NCBI GenBank assembly: GCA_024663395.1
Contig: JANFAH010000047.1
Coordinates: forward strand, 186,001 to 250,000
Direction of reading: 5' to 3'
Source of the DNA: Pisolithus tinctorius
Lineage: Eukaryota; Basidiomycota; Agaricomycetes; Boletales; Pisolithaceae
DNA length: 64,000 nt
The stretch's first letter is position 1, and each line of letters starts with the position of its first letter. Below the pieces are notes generated by a model. The model was not told the origin of the DNA and did not search any database. It saw nothing but the letters and a program-made list of their open reading frames with translations. Below, piece after piece: positions 60,233 through 64,000 of this stretch. Made by a program: the position numbers and the translations under genes.

Positions 60233-61177
60233 TGAAGCTCAATAACCTTGTTACCACATTCAAGAAGAGATGGCCCGAGTCTGGACTTTGCTACATCATA
60301 GGGTTTATGCAGGTGCAGGGGATCCATGTGCAGCATCACCATGTAATTCAGTCACTTCAAAGAATTGATTGACTAGGTCAAGCTTTACGAGACTGCTGCA
60401 TGAAAACAAGATGCAAGTATCATGTCAAATGGCTGAATGCACTGTGAGTCAAAGTGTGGACTGCTGGTATAAACCAAACAAATCCAACACCAAAGACAAA
60501 TAATGTGCGAGTGGTGGTTTGCCTCCACGGAACCTGGAGTGCAGAGAAACCTAAATGTGTGGGGGGGACTTCAAGTAGAGGGCTCCTGGCACAAGTTGTC
60601 GATGAGTTATGCAGGAGAGGATGAATGAATGCTGATTGAGAAGGGGATGCTGAACAGAGCAGGGGTGTTCAGCTGAAAGGACTTGGGAGTAATGGATTTC
60701 GATAGAATATGCTCCTGGTGCAAGTTGATGACGAGTTATGCAGGAGTGGAAGAATGACTAAACAAGAGGTTGCTGACTAAGCACTGATGATACTGCTGAT
60801 GATGAATGAAGGTAGATAGACCCTTGATGGAGCCTCAACTACCAAGGATGATGGATGGTGACAGATAGACTCTTCCAAATGAGCCTCAACTGTTGATACA
60901 AGATATGCACTGAACTGGCTGCTGAGTGACTTCTGACTGATTGCTTCCTGGTAGCTAAGTACATGGGGGTTTATATACTGTGGGGGGAGCACAGCTTGTG
61001 ACAAACAAGGCACAAACACTTGGTAAGTAATGAGTAAGGACTGAGTAATCATGATGAGTAAGTGAGAAATGAAAAGTAAGCAAGCAAAGAGGATTGGTAA
61101 GTATTGGCAATGAACGAGTCAAGGATAGTCAAAATATCACAGAATGAGTCAAATAGAGTCAGAAACTGAGTAAGTGC

Positions 61178-63032
61178 TGTCACACACCAAAGGTGTTGTG
61201 GACATGGTTACAGCTGACTCTGCCTAACTTGTTGATGAGTTGTGCACAATGCCCAAGCATGCAGATGAAGACTAAAGGCCTCATGCGTAGAAAGACTGTT
61301 GGACATTAACAGTCATCCTTTGCACAAGAACAAGTTGTCAGTGCTAAAGAGAAAAGAGGAAGCAAGTTAAGCGCACGTTAAAGGTTTTTAGCACCCGTGT
61401 ATGGCATTCCGGTTTTTGTCGTATCTCTGCCATTTCCAAAGATATCGACTCCATTCCCACACTCGCTTAAAGTGCTCAGCCCCATGGTTCTTCCTTCCAA
61501 ATTTGGAGAGGATCCTCACACCCTGCACATTTCTACAGCACTCCATCCATCAGATACTCATTTCGCTAAGTCCATCAATCATGGCCACCTCTTCATCGGT
61601 CATCTCACTTGTCTCATTTGCCAGAGACAGTGGCTATGTATATCTGCCAGGCATTCCCACCAGCTTCCATCCTGAAGCCCCCTGGTTCATCCCATCATTG
61701 TCAGCCCCATCTCATCCCATGCAGCTTGGTCAGCATGTTCTCCTTGTCAGTATGACTTCCAGAAGGACGTTCTTTGGTTGCCTCAGGTCTGTCACTCGGT
61801 TAGCAAGGTCTTATGTGGTCGTTTCAGTCTCCCCAGTTGATGAAGCATATGGATCGTTCCTCCCTGCTCCCTGCACTGTCTTTATTCCAGTCTCATCCAT
61901 CATTCTTCCTGCATTGCGACAGCTGCAGTATGGTCTACTGTTCTCCAGCCTCCCTGATTGCATTCATGATGAGTATGACATGCATCTTGCCTTCTTACTG
62001 CAAGATCCAGCAGAAGATGTCCCCCCTTCTCCTCCTCCTCCATCAGAACCCCATCCATGAAGTTTTTGTTAACTTTGCTGAGAGGATGGAAGGGTGGGAG
62101 ATGTGATTGCATATGCTCTCATTGCCCCACAGACCCCCAATGCCCTAGCCCCCTTTGATGCCTGACTCATGCCCTTCAATTCTGGAATTAATACTTCCCT
62201 GTCTGGAAACACTGTCCATCTGTCATGCTGTCTTTGGATCTAGAGATGTCTCCACCGAGATCTAACTTGCATCGCCACCCCCTAATGTGATATCAGTGCA
62301 CTTACTCAGTTTCTGATTCTATTTGACTCATTTTGTGATGTTTTGACTATCCTTGACTCGTTTATTGCCAATACTTACCAATCCTCTTTGCTTGCTTACT
62401 TGTCATTTCTCACTTACTCCTCATGATTACTCAGTCCTTACTCATTACTTACCAAGTGTTTGTGCCTTGTTTGTCACAAGCTATGCTCCCCCCTCAGTAT
62501 ATAAACCCCCATGTACTTAGCTACCAAAAGCAATCAGAAGCCATTCACTCAGCAGTCAGTCAGTTCTTCAGTGCATAACTCGTTGTCGACAGTTGAGGCT
62601 CATTCAGAAGAGTCTATCTGTCTCCATTCATATCATTGGTAGTTGAGGCTCCACAAAGGGGTCTATCTGCCACCATCCATCATCTGCAGTCTTATCCACA
62701 CTTAGTCAGCACTCTTGCTTAGTCATCCATCCAACTCCTGCATAACTCATCATCGACTTGTGCTAGCAGCATGTCTTATCAAAGTCCATCATCCCAAGTC
62801 CTTTCAGCTGAACACCTTCACTCTGTTCAGCATCCCCCATCCAATCATCACTTGCTTATCTACTCCTGTGTAACTCGTCGTTGACTTGCGCTAGGAGCAC
62901 CTGCCATTGAAGTTTCCCCCTCTTAGGTTTCTGCACTCCAGGTTCCGCAGAGGCACACCACCACTCGCTTTACATTTGTCTTTTGTGTTGGTTTTGGTTG
63001 GTTTTCACCACCTTTCCACACTTTGACTCACA
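61178..63032 (+). mobile_element. ~1.86-kb LTR-like unit, copy 4 (nested in copy 5)
   Basis: 1855 bp, TGTCACACACC...TTGACTCACA. Flanks GTGC (61174-61177) and GCGC (63033-63036); the uninterrupted sequence in other copies (..TGAGTAAGCGCACTGATATC.. in this orientation) shows GCGC was the single target. Its ~540-bp 3' part is more diverged than in copies 1-3. Confidence 0.9.
61581..62060 (+). CDS. Conserved 159-aa protein of the LTR-like unit (copy 4)
   Basis: Intact 480-nt frame (MATSSSVISLVSFARDSGYV ... PPSEPHP). The frame is also open upstream to 61401. Unknown function. Confidence 0.6.
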   Translation: MATSSSVISLVSFARDSGYVYLPGIPTSFHPEAPWFIPSLSAPSHPMQLGQHVLLVSMTSRRTFFGCLRSVTRLARSYVVVSVSPVDEAYGSFLPAPCTVFIPVSSIILPALRQLQYGLLFSSLPDCIHDEYDMHLAFLLQDPAEDVPPSPPPPSEPHP

Positions 63033-63273
63033 GCGCACTGATATCACATTAGGGGGTGGTGATGCAAGTTAGATCTTGGCAGAGACATCTCTAGATCCAC
63101 AGATGGCATGACAGATGGATGGTGTTTCCAGATAGGGAAGTATTAACTCCAGAATTGAAGGGCATGAGTCAGGTGTCAAAGGGGGCTAGGGCATTGGGGG
63201 TCTGTGGGGCAATGAGAGCATACACAATCGCATCTCCCACCCTTCCATCCTCTCAGCGAAGTTAACAAAAACT

Positions 63274-63753
63274 TCATGGATGGGGCTCTGATGGAGGAGG
63301 AGGAGAAGGGGGGACATCTTCTGCTGGATCTTGCAGTAAGAAGGCAAGATGCATGCCATACTCATCATGAATGCGATCAGGGAGGCTGGAGAACAGTAGA
63401 TTATACTGCAGCTGTCGCAATGCAGGAAGAATGATGGACAAGATTGGAATAAAGACGGTGCAGGGAGTGGGGAGGAATGATCCATATGCTTCATCAACTG
63501 GGGAGACTGAAATGACCACATAAGACCTTTCTAACTGAGTGACAGACCTGAGGCAACCAAAGAATGTCCTTCTGGAAGTCATACTGACAAGGAGAACACA
63601 CTGACCAAGCTGCATGGGACAAGATGGGGCTGACAACAATGGGATGAACCAGGGGGCTTCAGGACAGAAGCTGGTGGGAACGCCTGGCAGATATACATAG
63701 CCATTGTCTCTGGCAAATGAGACAAGCAAGATGATCGACAAAGAGGTGGCCAT
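63274..63753 (-). CDS. Conserved 159-aa protein of the LTR-like unit (copy 5)
   Basis: Intact 480-nt frame on the minus strand (MATSLSIILLVSFARDNGYV ... PPSEPHP), although the unit is the most diverged copy. The frame is also open upstream to 63933. Confidence 0.6.
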   Translation of the reverse strand: MATSLSIILLVSFARDNGYVYLPGVPTSFCPEAPWFIPLLSAPSCPMQLGQCVLLVSMTSRRTFFGCLRSVTQLERSYVVISVSPVDEAYGSFLPTPCTVFIPILSIILPALRQLQYNLLFSSLPDRIHDEYGMHLAFLLQDPAEDVPPSPPPPSEPHP

Positions 63754-64000
63754 GATTGATGGACTTAGTGAAATGAGCGTCTGATGGATGGAGTGCTGTA
63801 GAAACATGTAGGGTGCGAGGATCCTCTCCAAATTTGGAAGGAAGAATCGTGGGGCTGAGCACTTTAAGCGACCATGCGAACTGAGTTGATATCTTTGGAA
63901 ACAGTGGAGATATGATGAAAACTGGAATGCCATACATGGGCGCTAAAAACTTTTAATGCGCACTTAACTCACTTCCTCTTTTCTCTTCAGCACTGATGAC

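Larger units (their letters stand above)
52812..60442 (+). pseudogene. Integrase-core/HTH gene split by E3 and truncated by an LTR-like unit
   Basis: Segments: 52812-53216 (TNLLTAFDPLSEIYQCALHT, WLSWAAELIGRLHVAL), about 53260-53506 (TKLACVLGIHRNTLHSYMKS), and after E3, 60238-60442 (TFKKRWPESGLCYIIGFMQV, then LGQALRDCC, HVKWLNA). The order matches the N-terminal part of the basidiomycete 'integrase core domain' proteins (HTH then PESGxRYLxGFLRxxG..VQRxRV). The junction KIMDMK|LNNLV is in frame when E3 and one TGAAG copy are removed. An in-frame TGA at about 60371 replaces a Gly or Arg. The catalytic DDE core would follow 'LNA' but is cut off by the unit at 60443; the remainder must lie beyond the window. 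Domesticated transposase or defunct transposon. Confidence 0.7.
60443..64000 (-). mobile_element. LTR-like unit, copy 5 (minus strand, split by copy 4, runs off the window)
   Basis: Left part 60443-61177 and right part 63033-64000 are reverse complements of the unit. The left end TGTGAGTCAAAGTGTGG is the 3' terminus; flanking bases 60439-60442 are GCAC, fitting GCGC with one CpG change. The 5' terminus lies beyond 64000, so its duplication cannot be tested. TATATAAA (minus) at 60970-60977. Confidence 0.85.

Noticed and set aside
1..64000. tRNA or rRNA genes
   Set aside because: I saw no cloverleaf-compatible A/B box pair or rRNA core sequence; a dedicated scan was not possible.

Overview
The window looks like a transposon-packed stretch of a mushroom-forming basidiomycete (Agaricomycetes) genome. 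Support: host genes carry many ~45-65 bp GT-AG introns; the protein families (small P-loop GTPase, HAT/RRM splicing factor, 4CL-like acyl-CoA ligase, F-box, BTB/POZ, integrase-core gene) are typical of that group; and the repeats are chromodomain Ty3/gypsy elements, a LINE and copia debris. I cannot name the species from sequence alone.

Layout. 179-13214: a GTPase gene whose first exon is split by a complete Ty3/gypsy element (E1, 214-11830, TSD CGTTC). 13291-13690: an 80-bp minisatellite. 13954-21699: a second chromodomain Ty3/gypsy element (E2, TSD GGATG) with a -1 frameshift site between gag and pol. 23637-28072 (-): a SART3/Prp24-type U6 snRNP recycling factor. 28579-31189 (+): a peroxisomal-type acyl-CoA ligase. 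31861-33174 (+): an F-box protein. 33180-35900: copia debris and a broken piece of a myosin-motor chitin synthase gene carrying a solo LTR of E3. 36130-51230 (-): a LINE (ORF1, EN-RT-RNase H ORF2) split by two later insertions, one of them a 7-kb pol-less LTR element (E4, 41233-48271) that carries a gag, a tandem array of exon/intron-like modules and a captured fragment of a sterol C-4 dehydrogenase (ERG26-like) gene. 51810-52773 (-): a BTB/POZ gene. 52812-60442 (+): an integrase-core/HTH gene split by a third Ty3/gypsy element (E3, minus strand, TSD TGAAG, again with a -1 slippery heptamer) and ended by a further insertion. 60443-64000: a minus-strand copy of a long LTR-like repeat with a plus-strand copy nested inside it.

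The most unusual thread is a family of ~1.86-kb LTR-like units (TG...CA ends, internal TATA box), present five times: inside E1, inside E2, inside the LINE, and as a nested opposite-orientation pair at the right end. Each carries the same intact 159-codon reading frame upstream of its TATA box. The four copies with both flanks visible have 4-bp target duplications fitting NCGN, as does E4; where an element sits in a coding frame, removing it plus 4 bp restores the frame. This suggests an integrase that targets CpG.

The second thread is CpG decay. At least 19 premature stops in the transposon reading frames are listed here; all but one are TGA, compatible with CGA to TGA, and all six differences between the two LTRs of E1 are CpG transitions. 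The host genes do not show this. The order of insertions is readable: LINE, E1 and E2 first, then the ~1.86-kb units and E4 into them.
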